From assembly GCF_016648105.1 (NCBI RefSeq), contig NZ_JACVVE010000023.1:1-64000 (forward strand): a stretch of DNA of 64,000 bases, written 5' to 3'. Of the stretch, positions 44,401 to 52,125 are shown in pieces. The translations under genes and the position numbers were made by a program. This stretch comes from Pseudomonas sp. S31. GTDB taxonomy: Bacteria; Pseudomonadota; Gammaproteobacteria; Pseudomonadales; Pseudomonadaceae. Positions within the stretch are counted from its first letter, which is position 1, and each line of letters opens with the position of its first letter. Below the pieces are notes generated by a model. The model worked only from the letters and a program-made list of their open reading frames with translations. It did not search any database and was not told the DNA's origin.

Positions 44401-46018
44401 GGTCGGAAACCGTTGCCGGATTCAATGGGGTAGGCTTGCCATCGAGCCTGAACCCGGTTCCAGCGAGCGTGGGGTCGTTGAACAGGCGATCGAAATGGCT
44501 CTTCTCGCCTGGCCGGGCTTTTTGCGAGATCAGCCCTTTGGCCGTGAGCAGGGCCTCCTCATGCTCGATGCCGTACTGCTCGCTGATCTGGGCTACCTGG
44601 GACAACACCGCCAAGGTCTCGTGGTTTATCTCGAGGGGATTCACACTATCGATGATGTCTTCCAGGACACGCCTGGGCAGTTGAGTCGCTTTATGCAGGC
44701 GAATAAGTTTATTCAAACGCAAGAGATAAAGCGCTGGGCTCAAGCGCTCGAACTTGACGCTGTGCCAATAGTTGTAATATCCGGCACCGGCGTGCTGGTA
44801 AGAGTTGACGGAAAATCCCTCCTTCAGCTTTGCGTAGGGATATTTGAACTGGACGACGTATTCCTTGCCGCGGACGAACTGCTGGTCGCCTTGTTGCCTG
44901 GCATCGATCTCGACACCGGATAGGCGCTCATCATTAAAACTCTTGATCGTATGGCGGTTAAATGCGTGGGGAACCGTTTTGTATTTGACCCGGATCTCCC
45001 ATTGATCGTCGCCCTTTGGCAGCAAGTAGAACGTTTCGATGGTATCAACGCCATTAGACTTAGTCGCGGTCACTCTGAAAAACTGGTTGCCCGCACGCGC
45101 CGTGAGTGAGTTGCCCAGGAACTGCGTCTCGTCCAGCTTACCCATCAAGGCTTGCAAGTCTTCATCGCCGAGGCCAGACCAGGCACGCAGGGCTTGCGGG
45201 CTGAGCATCGCCTCAGGCGTTTTGCCGGGGAAATACGTGGCGAATTTTTCCTCGGCGTTGTTTTCGTCGATGGGGTCCACCAGCAGCCGCTGCAGGGCCG
45301 GCGGAATATCGTAGTGGAGGCTTGCCCAGGCATCGCCCCCCAACGGCGCGACCACCTCGGGCGCGGCCCGCAGGCAAGCCAAGTGGGGGTCCTTGCCGAG
45401 CAGCAGTTCACGCAACCGGCTGTAGTGGTGATGATGCGGCGTGCTGCGACTTCCCACATGATCGGCCAGGCGCTGCAGTACGGTTTCCGTGGGCTCGCTG
45501 CCCTGCCCTGCCTTGCTCAGCAGGATCTCGTTGGACAGGCTCAACGCGCTCACGGGTGTGTCGAGGTTGGCCTGGCTCAGCACCAAGGCCTTGAGATCCG
45601 GACGCCGGGCATCGATATGCCAGGGGCTGTCCTGCGGGTAGAGGTTTTGCGCATGGTGGTACAACTGCACCAAGTAGGCCGCCGGTGAAAACATCGAAGC
45701 CACGTCACCCGGTGCCGCGTAGCGCCCGGCACGCTCGCCGAACCATTGCTGATAGCCGCCAGCATTGGGCTCTGAGGGTGGCTCGATGGCGGCAGGCAAC
45801 AGTGGCGATGAATGGGTCAGTATTCGCTTCTCCTGCAAGAGCGCCTCGTGGTGAGCAGACTGAGCCATCGCCAGCAACTCCTCTGTCTGCGACGGGCTAA
45901 TCTCGTCTTCGAGCGCCTCGCGCAACTCCTCGCAGGACAACTCACCCGCAGCAGCGAGCGAGCTGAAACCGGCCTTCTTTATCAACTCGTCTGGCGCAGC
46001 TAAACAACGCTTGTTCAT
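38432..46018 (-). CDS. Tc toxin A subunit (TcA, VRP1 / TcdA-like)
   Basis: This is a 2528-residue protein. The N-terminal VRP1-type helical domain includes GDVASMFSPAAYLVQLYHHA. Near residues 1025-1050 is the ABC-toxin/neuraminidase-like block FYPENYIDPTVR. The C-terminal part holds a long coiled coil and the TcB-binding domain (FYTYYDLAATRCVMAQKAL and GEGLMLALGQME near residues 2265-2350). TcA pentamers bind host cells, insert a channel and inject the TcC tail. The tandem ATGs at 46021 and 46018 follow AGAGGAACG; the second has better spacing. Residues about 310-430 form a lower-G+C beta-rich insert. Only one TcA gene is present, so this is a TcdA-type rather than a split TcaA/TcaB-type complex. 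Confidence 0.92.
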   Translation of the reverse strand: MNKRCLAAPDELIKKAGFSSLAAAGELSCEELREALEDEISPSQTEELLAMAQSAHHEALLQEKRILTHSSPLLPAAIEPPSEPNAGGYQQWFGERAGRYAAPGDVASMFSPAAYLVQLYHHAQNLYPQDSPWHIDARRPDLKALVLSQANLDTPVSALSLSNEILLSKAGQGSEPTETVLQRLADHVGSRSTPHHHHYSRLRELLLGKDPHLACLRAAPEVVAPLGGDAWASLHYDIPPALQRLLVDPIDENNAEEKFATYFPGKTPEAMLSPQALRAWSGLGDEDLQALMGKLDETQFLGNSLTARAGNQFFRVTATKSNGVDTIETFYLLPKGDDQWEIRVKYKTVPHAFNRHTIKSFNDERLSGVEIDARQQGDQQFVRGKEYVVQFKYPYAKLKEGFSVNSYQHAGAGYYNYWHSVKFERLSPALYLLRLNKLIRLHKATQLPRRVLEDIIDSVNPLEINHETLAVLSQVAQISEQYGIEHEEALLTAKGLISQKARPGEKSHFDRLFNDPTLAGTGFRLDGKPTPLNPATVSDRGDVLATLKRACQTDHEGLYELGRCLAANQGEAVTVRSNLAQVSALYTLSLWARLHGLAPAELRQLLQLIGLPDALHQATSDDWLKLLRRLSDTVGWLHARNWRVHDLWLMTRDVSDIPAGAEIDNLRKVMTTALDGLKQLTLDDCLGALAPSVASAFGLGGEAAATALLIWADRAKPGDIGLLAACQILQMDTPDAAQMKQVTGFAYGLAQMALIIHGSDAPTDVMASLVVRPQWLASDAVQGSDSDSDSPSTVTLARSLPTIMALAELSDWLKHLPDLQGAGGALLTAMAAGQGISLATLATASGQAPAALAQAGAQAKRLGHLADATQVFNWREIEVLRRWTTLADALDVMPDDLGRLARLPFTGSDSQETDLAAWREVANAFLAGVTPTRMAQVEDGVQAPLSQALAGMINSRDNITQERLDQQLLLDAANGPQVMTSRIAEATSALQMFIHRCQTQPEDKYTLHKATLDRPFFRDWTRWNARYASWAAGQMLMFYPENYIDPTVRLGQTKAMDDMLQALGQAQINGDTVGDAFHGYLSAFEEVADLETVSGYHDSRKENSGKSWFIGRSRGGIGEYWWRTVDESKRGVDGVLPANAWSSWTRIDLAPKVEGRLIRPVVFRERLYLGWIERQEQGVPYDAQGKPGTSKSRWVFKLSWQRYDGNWSAPQDYDLALGGSPDPEQLALFFAARPGRNSVVMSIYDPSSHSPLKVHAGLEVFEDLTATAGGTAAVLEQVSHWLDTKDHKGMCAVFDDRGQPVSENSLSVSAGSGLPTGFATFEPIDVRARVQLIGDGQPGRYRLQLDSRLNVQGKSATRPNRWAKALVRHYADLANEQRRIPMLTRGHRGAHMQRSADGSFWGYFCLDAAHLQSLVPRADDIRYIADPDFPDKKGEVEKIWTPTGDCYVGRYSSGYDNPLYGIKVIFLDAASRQLTPACEVIDLIGQPANLSNPDLSPQEYVSAPDTVLAAEVTCEIHGIDGKGSVVTSAMRDYALHKGAKQIPLSITADVGDTAHWNGEAEAFHLIRYQCGRGNTRDYVLRVYKVADTLRTAVIGSTNAGAQYLERNGWVTRLNTLFARQLTERAVSGLDTILSYETQHLAEPAIGISVNLALPVYDPSYHGNNRNAEVWLATSPTNRSMLWRGRLSEQEKTAVAVTFAAGAKYLETGHYYLETAYQKVHYQGPTRSVIIDGQTLKVLLSADAAPGSQAKLDKRNVDAVVVRDPKGTTPMDFSGANALYFWELFYYTPMMVMQRFLQEERFELAEQWLKYVFNPAGYTVGGHYTARLWNVRPLADNTAWNSEPLTSRDPDAVAQNDPMHYKLNAFMRLLDITIGRGDAAYRKLERDTLSEAKVWYQRALDLLGEAPWVPPASGWDDPRLGESASTGAFNSHFHAIEQLIAGQSPAQQQNPAYLDFLPEANRVMLGYWETLRLRLFNLRNNLTLDGQPLNLPLYAKPADPKALLAAAVAAQAGREAQLPDYRDVPALRFSALLDGARSMVSQLIQFGSTMQGILERQDAEALAGLLTSQGAELANSSVAWFKQTLNELAAERITLEKSLEAATLRRDHYRQLFDNDISAREMQALNMKTAAAVITAKAPILEGVGAALDLIPNIFGLANGGHQPSSLPKAAGKMAEGAAKIMAIASDRINQEEIYRRRRSDWEFQAKTAEQDRLTIQAQMETLAARTTSAQMHLEHLGTQAAHAQAQLALHQGKFTGKAMLSWLRARLASIFYTYYDLAATRCVMAQKALQWEMNDTTTYLRTGTWNGAWAGLLCGEGLMLALGQMESAWVKWHKRELEVTRTVDLDKVFAGNLKMDDQVVTLSEAVRAVLASKEVKIDSDKLDASMELAINGTLSIRFGLKALGLATGFENAQARRVRSIAVSMPCLLGPYQDVHARLLTDAPGLPLGCNQAAISHATKDNGLVIPPNGYSPQVSGMQLLPFEGLHIPKSDDDDKTSLTLNFANANGEQRALLESLSNVILHVHFTVR

Positions 46019-46391
46019 CATCGTTCCTCTTATTGACTCAACCATACTTAGTGATCGCTAGCGAAAATGGCGATAGCGAGATCAATGGTAATGGGAGCGA
46101 AAAGAGGAGAGACCTCATAGTTCTATTAGGTAGGAAATAACTCCATGAGAAAACTTTCGTTAAACTTTCTAACACTTCAATAAAATGTATTAATTGATTT
46201 ATAGAGCTGATGCAATTTCTGCCACGCGAGGCCTGCTGTGGACGCCAAGTTCAGGTCGGGGCGGCTTGTGGCGCCACCCAGTCTCCAGGCCGGACCTGCG
46301 GTCGAAAATTTCGGGAACTACCAGCGCAGCTTGGCCCTCTGAAACACTGAGTGGTCATTTCTTTGGGCTTCATGCTTTCGGAGATTCCAAC
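46019..46391. promoter_or_regulatory. AT-rich intergenic region upstream of the Tc operon
   Basis: These 373 bases hold no gene I can support. The half next to TcA (about 46019-46200) is markedly AT-rich and must carry the Tc operon promoter, although I cannot place convincing -35 and -10 boxes. It contains the palindrome TCGCTAGCGA (46055-46064) and a related half at 46071-46079. The half next to the DUF2388 gene is GC-richer and carries that gene's promoter. Confidence 0.6.
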
Positions 46392-46709
46392 ATGCGCCAG
46401 CTATTCCTCGCCCCCGCACTGCTGCTCCTGCTGCCTGCCGGTGCCGCTCTGGCCCGCGTCGATGCGGGCGACGTCGCTACTTCGGCCGGTGTTTCCGCTT
46501 CGCTGTACTCGACCTTCAAGGACGACAAACGCATCATCCCCGCCAACGATGAGCTCTCGGCGTTCGTGGCCAGTGGCGGTGCCATCCGAGGAGCCTACGT
46601 CGAATCTGCGCTGGAGCAGGTCCGCAAGGACTATCCGGGGTTGCAAGCCAGTGACGAAGAACTCGCCAGGGCCATTCTGTCTCAGGAAGACCCAGTGGCT
46701 GATCACTGA
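46392..46709 (+). CDS. DUF2388 family secreted protein
   Basis: This 105-residue protein has a signal peptide (MRQLFLAPALLLLLPAGAALA) and the DUF2388 signature TSAGVSASLYSTFKDDK...FVASGGAIRGAYVESALEQ. The family is common in Pseudomonas, small and periplasmic, with no known function. GGAG lies about eight bases before the ATG. Confidence 0.85.
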   Translation: MRQLFLAPALLLLLPAGAALARVDAGDVATSAGVSASLYSTFKDDKRIIPANDELSAFVASGGAIRGAYVESALEQVRKDYPGLQASDEELARAILSQEDPVADH

Positions 46710-46876
46710 GCTTCGTCTTTGGCCAGGCAATGGGGCAGCGAGGTGGCTCGACCGTAGCCGCTGCCCTCACCTGGAACAATCTCGGAGTTTTCCTACCCGG
46801 TTTTGGGAAACGACTTACTTGCCGAGAAAAGCTGCGGAAAACAAGATCTCCTCTGGACGTCGCCAGAGGAGGCTGC

Positions 46877-47215
46877 ATGTTCCCCCACACTCGCCTTATC
46901 GCCGAACTGCGCAGCGTCTTGCGCGAACTCCTGACCCACGAGGTCGTCAACCCCGATGAAGATCCTCATTGGTCGGGGGTGATGTTCTTCTGCGCCACCG
47001 ACGAGCGAACCCGTCAGTTGATCGAGCGCATCGAGTTGCTCGCCAGCGAAGTCTTCTTCGATAGCTGCGGCCGGGCCATCAGCCAGCGCCTTCGTGCCCT
47101 GGCGGTAGACAGGGTTTGCGTGAAGGAAAAACGCAAGCGCCCGGCCGACCAGACGGTGATCCACATCACCCTCGCCGACAAGGGCTATATCACGGTCAGC
47201 ACCACGCGCTTCTGA
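46877..47215 (+). CDS. Conserved hypothetical protein (112 aa)
   Basis: This small basic soluble protein has no signal peptide and starts MFPHTRLIAELRSVLRELL. I recognise no domain. The alternation of strands and helices (VMFFCATDERTRQLIERIELL, then TVIHITLADKGYITVST) suggests a compact alpha/beta fold. The start at 46877 is supported by AGGAGG directly upstream; the ATG at 46730 lies in weak sequence. It ends nine bases before the end of the convergent deaminase gene. Confidence 0.7.
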   Translation: MFPHTRLIAELRSVLRELLTHEVVNPDEDPHWSGVMFFCATDERTRQLIERIELLASEVFFDSCGRAISQRLRALAVDRVCVKEKRKRPADQTVIHITLADKGYITVSTTRF

Positions 47216-47224
47216 ACAGGTCCT

Positions 47225-47689
47225 TCATTTGGCCTGCGCATTGGCCTGCTGCCACTGCCGGTACAAATCGGCCTCGCCCTCGGGTTTGAGTGGGCGCAGC
47301 GGCAAGCTCTGCTGCTGCGGCGGGCGGGCCATCTGGGCATACACTGCGGCAGTCGACAAACCATAGGGTTCGCCTTCGTCATTGTCGTAGGCGAACCAGG
47401 CCCGCTCGATGCCACACAAGTGCATGGCCGCCAGGCACATCGGGCAGGGGTGGCCGCTGGCGTAGATTTCCGCACCGTCCAGGCGTGGGCGGCCCAGGGC
47501 GTGGGCGGCCTTGCGGATAGCCTGCATCTCGGCGTGACTGGTGGGGTCCTGGGTGCTGTGGATCTCGTTGACCGCACGGGCGATCACCTGGCCCTGATAC
47601 ACCAGCACGGCGCCGAACGGGCGGCCGCCGGCGTCGATATTGGCGCGGGCCAGTTCGAGGGCTTCACGCATGTAGCGTTGATTGGACAT
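47225..47689 (-). CDS. Nucleoside deaminase (CDA family, guanine-deaminase-like)
   Basis: This 154-residue zinc hydrolase has the cytidine-deaminase fold. The zinc and proton-transfer residues are visible: His52-Ala-Glu54 and Pro81-Cys82-Pro-Met-Cys85. The N-terminal segment GGRPFGAVLVYQGQVIA and the later Glu-rich C-terminus are like bacterial guanine deaminases and other nucleoside deaminases rather than TadA. The exact base is uncertain. It is monocistronic, with only 98 bases before the AraC gene's 3' end. Confidence 0.83.
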   Translation of the reverse strand: MSNQRYMREALELARANIDAGGRPFGAVLVYQGQVIARAVNEIHSTQDPTSHAEMQAIRKAAHALGRPRLDGAEIYASGHPCPMCLAAMHLCGIERAWFAYDNDEGEPYGLSTAAVYAQMARPPQQQSLPLRPLKPEGEADLYRQWQQANAQAK

Positions 47690-47787
47690 ATCGGGTTACT
47701 CCTGAGGCAACAAACGTTGATTATCCCGTCTTGCCCGCCCAGGTAGAAATGAAGAGATCGCATGCCCTTCAGTGGCCCAGCGAATGC

Positions 47788-48798
47788 TCAACGCCCGCCC
47801 AGCCGAGCCCGGTAGCTACCTGGGCTCTGCCCCGTCCATTTCTTGAACGCCCGGTGAAATGCGCTGGGCTCCTGGAAGCCGGTCTGCTCGGCGATCTCGG
47901 CGATGCTCAGCACCCCTTCGCGCAGACGCTCGAAGGCCATGGCGCGGCGCACTTCGTCCTTGATCTGTTGGTAAGAACGCCCTTCCCGCTCCAGCTGGCG
48001 GCGAAAGGTGCTGGCACTGAGCCCCTGCTGCTGGGCCAGCGCGGCCAGGGTCGGCCACTGGCCGTAGCGCCGCGCGCGCAGGTGGCGGTACACCTCGGCC
48101 ACCCGATCGTTCTGGTTGCGAAAACGGATCACCAGGCCCTGCGGCGCACTGCGCAGGAAGGTTTTCAGACCCGCCAGGTCCTGCACCACCGGCAAGCGCA
48201 GGTAGGCGCTGTCGAACTCCACCTCGGTGCGGCCGCTGCCCAGGCGCAGGTCGGGCCCCCACAGTAGCAGGTCGTCCTCCTGGGACGGGCGGGCCAAGGC
48301 CAGCTCGGTACGGTCGATGGCGATACGTCGCCCGGCCAGCCAGCACAGCAGCCCAATGATCAACACCAGGTAGGTTTCCTCGGCATACACCCGAGTCAGC
48401 GGGTCGGCGATGGTCGACTGCACGCTGATCACCGCACGCCCGCCGCGCACCGCGACGCCAGCCTCGAGGTCGCGCAGGAACAGGCCGAAGTAGCCGATGC
48501 ACTGGCGCAGGGCCTTTTCCAGGTTGGGCTCCTGGACCAGGCCCCGGCAGATCAGGGCGAAACTACCCAGTGGCATGCCGTGGCTGTCGAGGTTGAAGAA
48601 CTCGTCGTCGAGCAGCTCGATCATGTCCAGCCACAGCCGGGCGAACGCCTGGGCCGGTACCCGGCCTTGGGGCTCGGCCATCACGGCCGGGTCGATCCCC
48701 ACGGCGCGCAGGCGCGCATCGCGGACCTCGGGACGGTCGCGCAAGGCGTGGAGCATGGCATTGAGAAAGTACACGGCGACCGAATCGCTTTCGCGCAT
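47788..48798 (-). CDS. AraC family regulator (OruR-like, arabinose-binding-type N-terminus)
   Basis: This regulator of about 336 residues has an N-terminal ligand-binding region like that of ornithine-utilisation and virulence AraC regulators (VAVYFLNAMLHALRDRPE...) and a C-terminal helix-turn-helix pair ending IAEIAEQTGFQEPSAFHRAFKKWTG. The start at 48798 (MRESDS) is chosen because family members begin near this point; an upstream ATG at 48879 would add 27 residues overlapping the promoter. It is divergent from the thiolase operon and may control it, although that operon also carries its own TetR gene. Confidence 0.82.
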   Translation of the reverse strand: MRESDSVAVYFLNAMLHALRDRPEVRDARLRAVGIDPAVMAEPQGRVPAQAFARLWLDMIELLDDEFFNLDSHGMPLGSFALICRGLVQEPNLEKALRQCIGYFGLFLRDLEAGVAVRGGRAVISVQSTIADPLTRVYAEETYLVLIIGLLCWLAGRRIAIDRTELALARPSQEDDLLLWGPDLRLGSGRTEVEFDSAYLRLPVVQDLAGLKTFLRSAPQGLVIRFRNQNDRVAEVYRHLRARRYGQWPTLAALAQQQGLSASTFRRQLEREGRSYQQIKDEVRRAMAFERLREGVLSIAEIAEQTGFQEPSAFHRAFKKWTGQSPGSYRARLGGR

Positions 48799-48964
48799 GG
48801 CAGGTTTCGCTGTCTGGGCTGGGTGGCAAAAAAAGCCAGGATGGCTGAACAGATACGACATAGGCGCAAGCCAGGGCATTGCCTAGACTCAGACCACTCC
48901 GGGACGCAAACCATTCTCGCAGAGCCTGGGCCGGTCCCGCCACGCCTTCGCAATCGGAGCCCTT

Positions 48965-50149
48965 ATGAACAACCCAGAAATCTACGTCGTCAGTGCCGTG
49001 CGCACCGCCATTGGCGGCTTTGGCGGCTCGCTCAAGGACCTGCCCCTGGCAGACCTGGCCACCACCGTGGTCCGCGCCGCCATCGAGCGCGCAGGCGTCG
49101 AGGCCGCACAGGTGGGCCACGTGGTGATGGGCAACGTGATCCCGACCGAGGCCCGCGATGCCTACTTGAGCCGGGTCGCGGCCATGAATGCCGGCATTCC
49201 CAAGGAAACCCCCGCGTTCAACGTCAACCGCCTGTGCGGCTCGGGCCTGCAGGCGATCGTCTCGGCGGCGCAGTGCCTGTTGCTGGGCGATGCCGAGGTG
49301 GCCCTGGCCGCCGGCGCCGAGTCCATGAGCCGTGGCCCTTACCTGCTGCCCCAGGCGCGCTGGGGCGCGCGCATGGGTGACCTGCAGGGCGTCGACTACA
49401 CCGTCGGGATTCTCCAGGATCCCTTCGAGCACTTCCACATGGGCATCACCGCAGAAAACGTCGCGGCCAAGCACGGCATCACCCGCCAGATGCAGGACGA
49501 ACTGGCGCTGACCAGCCAGCGCCGCGCCGCCCGCGCCATCGCCGAAGGCCGCTTCGCCAGCCAGATCGTGCCGGTGGAACTGAAAAGCCGTAAAGGCACC
49601 GTGCAGTTCAGCGTCGACGAGCACGTGCGTGGCGACGTGACCGCCGAGCAACTGGCTGGCATGAAGAGCGTGTTCAAGAAGGATGGCAGCGTGACCGCCG
49701 GCAACGCCAGCGGCATCAACGATGGCGCCGCCGGGCTGATGCTGGCCAGCGGTGAAGCGGTACGCCGCCTGGGTCTCAAGCCGCTGGCGCGGCTGGTGGC
49801 CTACGCCCATGCCGGCGTCGAGCCTGGCCTGATGGGTCTGGGGCCGATCCCGGCGACCCGTGCGGTACTGAAGAAGGCCGGCCTGAACGTCAACGACCTG
49901 GACGTGATCGAGTCCAACGAAGCTTTCGCCGCCCAGGCCTGCGCGGTGGCACGCGAGCTGGAATTCGACCCGCAGAAGGTCAACCCGAATGGTTCTGGCA
50001 TCTCCCTCGGCCACCCGGTCGGCGCCACTGGCGCGATCATCGCCACCAAGGCCATCCATGAACTGCAGCGCATTCAGGGTCGCTACGCCCTGACCACCAT
50101 GTGCATCGGCGGTGGCCAGGGCATCGCCGTGGTCTTCGAACGGGTCTGA
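48965..50149 (+). CDS. Acetyl-CoA C-acyltransferase (thiolase, BktB/AtoB-like)
   Basis: This 394-residue thiolase has the active residues Cys91 (NRLCGSGLQ), His350 (GHPVGATG) and Cys380 (MCIGGGQG). It cleaves or condenses 3-ketoacyl-CoA and acetyl-CoA. With the adjacent 3-hydroxybutyryl-CoA dehydrogenase it suits short-chain beta-oxidation or acetoacetyl-CoA metabolism. It is the first gene of a three-gene operon. Confidence 0.9.
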   Translation: MNNPEIYVVSAVRTAIGGFGGSLKDLPLADLATTVVRAAIERAGVEAAQVGHVVMGNVIPTEARDAYLSRVAAMNAGIPKETPAFNVNRLCGSGLQAIVSAAQCLLLGDAEVALAAGAESMSRGPYLLPQARWGARMGDLQGVDYTVGILQDPFEHFHMGITAENVAAKHGITRQMQDELALTSQRRAARAIAEGRFASQIVPVELKSRKGTVQFSVDEHVRGDVTAEQLAGMKSVFKKDGSVTAGNASGINDGAAGLMLASGEAVRRLGLKPLARLVAYAHAGVEPGLMGLGPIPATRAVLKKAGLNVNDLDVIESNEAFAAQACAVARELEFDPQKVNPNGSGISLGHPVGATGAIIATKAIHELQRIQGRYALTTMCIGGGQGIAVVFERV

Positions 50150-50162
50150 AGGAGCCATCGAC

Positions 50163-51011
50163 ATGAGCATTGAACAGATTGCCGTGATCGGCGCAGGTAC
50201 CATGGGCAACGGCATCGCGCAGGTCTGTGCGGTGGCCGGCTACCAGGTGCTGCTGGTGGACGTATCCGACGCAGCGTTGGAGCGTGGTGTCGCCACCCTG
50301 GGCAAGAACCTCGAGCGCCAGGTCAACAAGGGCACGCTCTCGGCAGAAACCGCCGACGCGGCCAGGGCGCGAATCCGTACCAGCACCGACTACGCCGAGC
50401 TGACGGGCGCGCAACTGGTGATCGAAGCTGCCACGGAAAACCTGCAGCTCAAGCAGCGCATCCTGGCGCAGGTCGCGGCCAACGTCGACGCCGCGTGCCT
50501 GATCGCCACCAATACATCTTCTCTGTCGGTCACTCAGCTGGCCGCGAGCATCGAGCAGCCCGAGCGCTTCATCGGTGTGCACTTCTTCAACCCCGTGCCG
50601 ATGATGGCGCTGGTCGAAATCATCCGCGGCCTGCAGACCAGCGACCAGACGTATGCCCAGGCACTGCTGGTGACCGAGAAGCTGGGCAAGACGCCGATCA
50701 CCGCCAGTAACCGCCCAGGCTTCGTGGTCAACCGCATCCTGGTGCCGATGATCAACGAAGCGATCTTCGTGCGCCAGGAAGGCCTGGCCAGTGCCGAGGA
50801 CATCGACACCGGCATGCGCCTGGGCTGCAACCAGCCGATCGGCCCGCTGGCCCTGGCCGACCTGATTGGCCTGGATACCCTGCTGGCGATCATGGAGGCC
50901 TTCCACGAGGGCTACAACGACAGCAAGTACCGCCCTGCTCCGCTGCTCAAGGAAATGGTCGCGGCCGGCTGGCTTGGCCGCAAGAGCGGCCGTGGTTTTT
51001 TCACCTACTGA
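50163..51011 (+). CDS. 3-hydroxybutyryl-CoA dehydrogenase (HBD/PaaH-like)
   Basis: This 282-residue enzyme has the Rossmann motif IAVIGAGTMGNGIAQVCAVAG, the Asp of DVSD for NAD, and the catalytic block GVHFFNPVPMMALVEI with His and partner Glu. It interconverts (S)-3-hydroxybutyryl-CoA and acetoacetyl-CoA. The start at 50163 has GGAG upstream and is preferred to 50112, which lies inside the thiolase gene. It is followed after 12 bases by a TetR gene. Confidence 0.9.
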   Translation: MSIEQIAVIGAGTMGNGIAQVCAVAGYQVLLVDVSDAALERGVATLGKNLERQVNKGTLSAETADAARARIRTSTDYAELTGAQLVIEAATENLQLKQRILAQVAANVDAACLIATNTSSLSVTQLAASIEQPERFIGVHFFNPVPMMALVEIIRGLQTSDQTYAQALLVTEKLGKTPITASNRPGFVVNRILVPMINEAIFVRQEGLASAEDIDTGMRLGCNQPIGPLALADLIGLDTLLAIMEAFHEGYNDSKYRPAPLLKEMVAAGWLGRKSGRGFFTY

Positions 51012-51023
51012 GGAGCGAACGCC

Positions 51024-51608
51024 ATGCCCGCCGCCCATACCGCAATGCGCTGTGCCAACTTCGAGGAGCGACGTGACCGGGCTTTGGCGCTGTTCGCCGA
51101 GAAGGGTTTCGGCCAGGTCAGCATGCGCGAGCTGGCGGCGCATGTTGGGCTGACGCCCGGGTCGCTGTACCACCACTTCCCCAGCAAGCAGGACTTGCTG
51201 TTCGACCTGATCGAAGAACTCTACGAAGAGCTGCAGGCCACCCTGGAGCTTGGCCGCCGGGCCATGGCCCGGGGCGGCTCGGCGATCTCGTGCCTGATTG
51301 CGGGGCATTGGCAGCTGCATGCCGAGCGGCCGCTGCAGTTTCGCCTGGCCGAACGCGACTTCTGCTGCCTGAGCGAGGCGCAGCAGGCGCGCCTGAGCGT
51401 GCAGCGCAAGCGCTACGAGGCAGGGCTGTTACGCCTGGTCGCGCCACGCGCCACCCTCGATGCGCAGACGCTGGAGGCTACCGCGCACGTATTGGCAACG
51501 CTGTTGAACCAGTTGCCGGGAATGCTGCGGGCACTACCGCAGGCGCAGGCACTGGGGCTGATGGAGAGCCTACTGTGCGGCGGTATCGAGCGCACCCTGG
51601 GCCGCTAG
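51024..51608 (+). CDS. TetR/AcrR family transcriptional regulator
   Basis: This 194-residue regulator has an N-terminal helix-turn-helix (ERRDRALALFAEKGFGQVSMRELAAHVGLTPGSLYHHFPSKQDLLF) of the typical TetR form. The C-terminal ligand domain is helical. It is the third gene of the thiolase operon and likely represses it, with an acyl-CoA-type inducer plausible. GGAG lies close before the ATG. A REP doublet follows eight bases after the stop. Confidence 0.88.
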   Translation: MPAAHTAMRCANFEERRDRALALFAEKGFGQVSMRELAAHVGLTPGSLYHHFPSKQDLLFDLIEELYEELQATLELGRRAMARGGSAISCLIAGHWQLHAERPLQFRLAERDFCCLSEAQQARLSVQRKRYEAGLLRLVAPRATLDAQTLEATAHVLATLLNQLPGMLRALPQAQALGLMESLLCGGIERTLGR

Positions 51609-51615
51609 CGATACC

Positions 51616-51700
51616 TGTAGGAGCGGCTTTAGCCGCGAACCAGGCGAGGCGGTGCCTGGCACCGGCGACGCCGGTGTTCGCGGCTGAAGCCACTCCTACA
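51616..51700. repeat. REP doublet, copy 4 (85 bp)
   Basis: The TGTAGGAGCGGCTTTAGCCG arm and its slightly divergent complement (GGCTGAAGCCACTCCTACA) flank a variable centre. It lies between the convergent TetR and response-regulator genes, eight bases from one stop and three from the other. Confidence 0.9.
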
Positions 51701-51703
51701 GGT

Positions 51704-52081
51704 TCAACGTAGCAATGCCTGGATCTGCTCGTGCAGGGTATCGAGATCGAATGGCTTGGCCAGGATCGGCGCCTTGCGCGCGATGGGGCTGCCGGACTCG
51801 AGGATCTCGGCCGGGTAGCCACTGATGAAGATCACCTTCAGGTCAGGCCTCAGCTTCACCGCGGGCTCGGCGATCTCCACCCCGGAAATGCCACCCGGCA
51901 GGCGGAAGTCGGTGACCATCAGGTCCAGGTGCGGCTTGCTGGCCAGAATCGCGAACGCCTGTTCACCGTCTTCGGCCACCAGCACGTGGTAGCCCTCGCC
52001 TGCCAGGTAGTCCCGCAGGATCATGCGAATGGCCGGTTCATCCTCGACCACCAGCACCACGTCTTGTGCATCTTCACTCAT
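51704..52081 (-). CDS. Single-domain response regulator
   Basis: This 125-residue CheY-like receiver alone has the phospho-acceptor Asp58 (VTDFRLPGG), the acidic pair Glu13-Asp14 (VVEDEP) and Lys in AKPFD. No output domain is present. It is the last gene of the phosphorelay operon and probably a phosphate shuttle or sink for its kinases. Confidence 0.9.
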   Translation of the reverse strand: MSEDAQDVVLVVEDEPAIRMILRDYLAGEGYHVLVAEDGEQAFAILASKPHLDLMVTDFRLPGGISGVEIAEPAVKLRPDLKVIFISGYPAEILESGSPIARKAPILAKPFDLDTLHEQIQALLR

Positions 52082-52125
52082 GATAACGCCTTGAAAATCT
52101 TGAAGTTGGCCATCTGACCCCAGCC

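Noticed and set aside
42158..44923. A 921-codon plus-strand frame opposite TcA.
   Set aside because: Same antisense effect; TcA is continuous and has family motifs.
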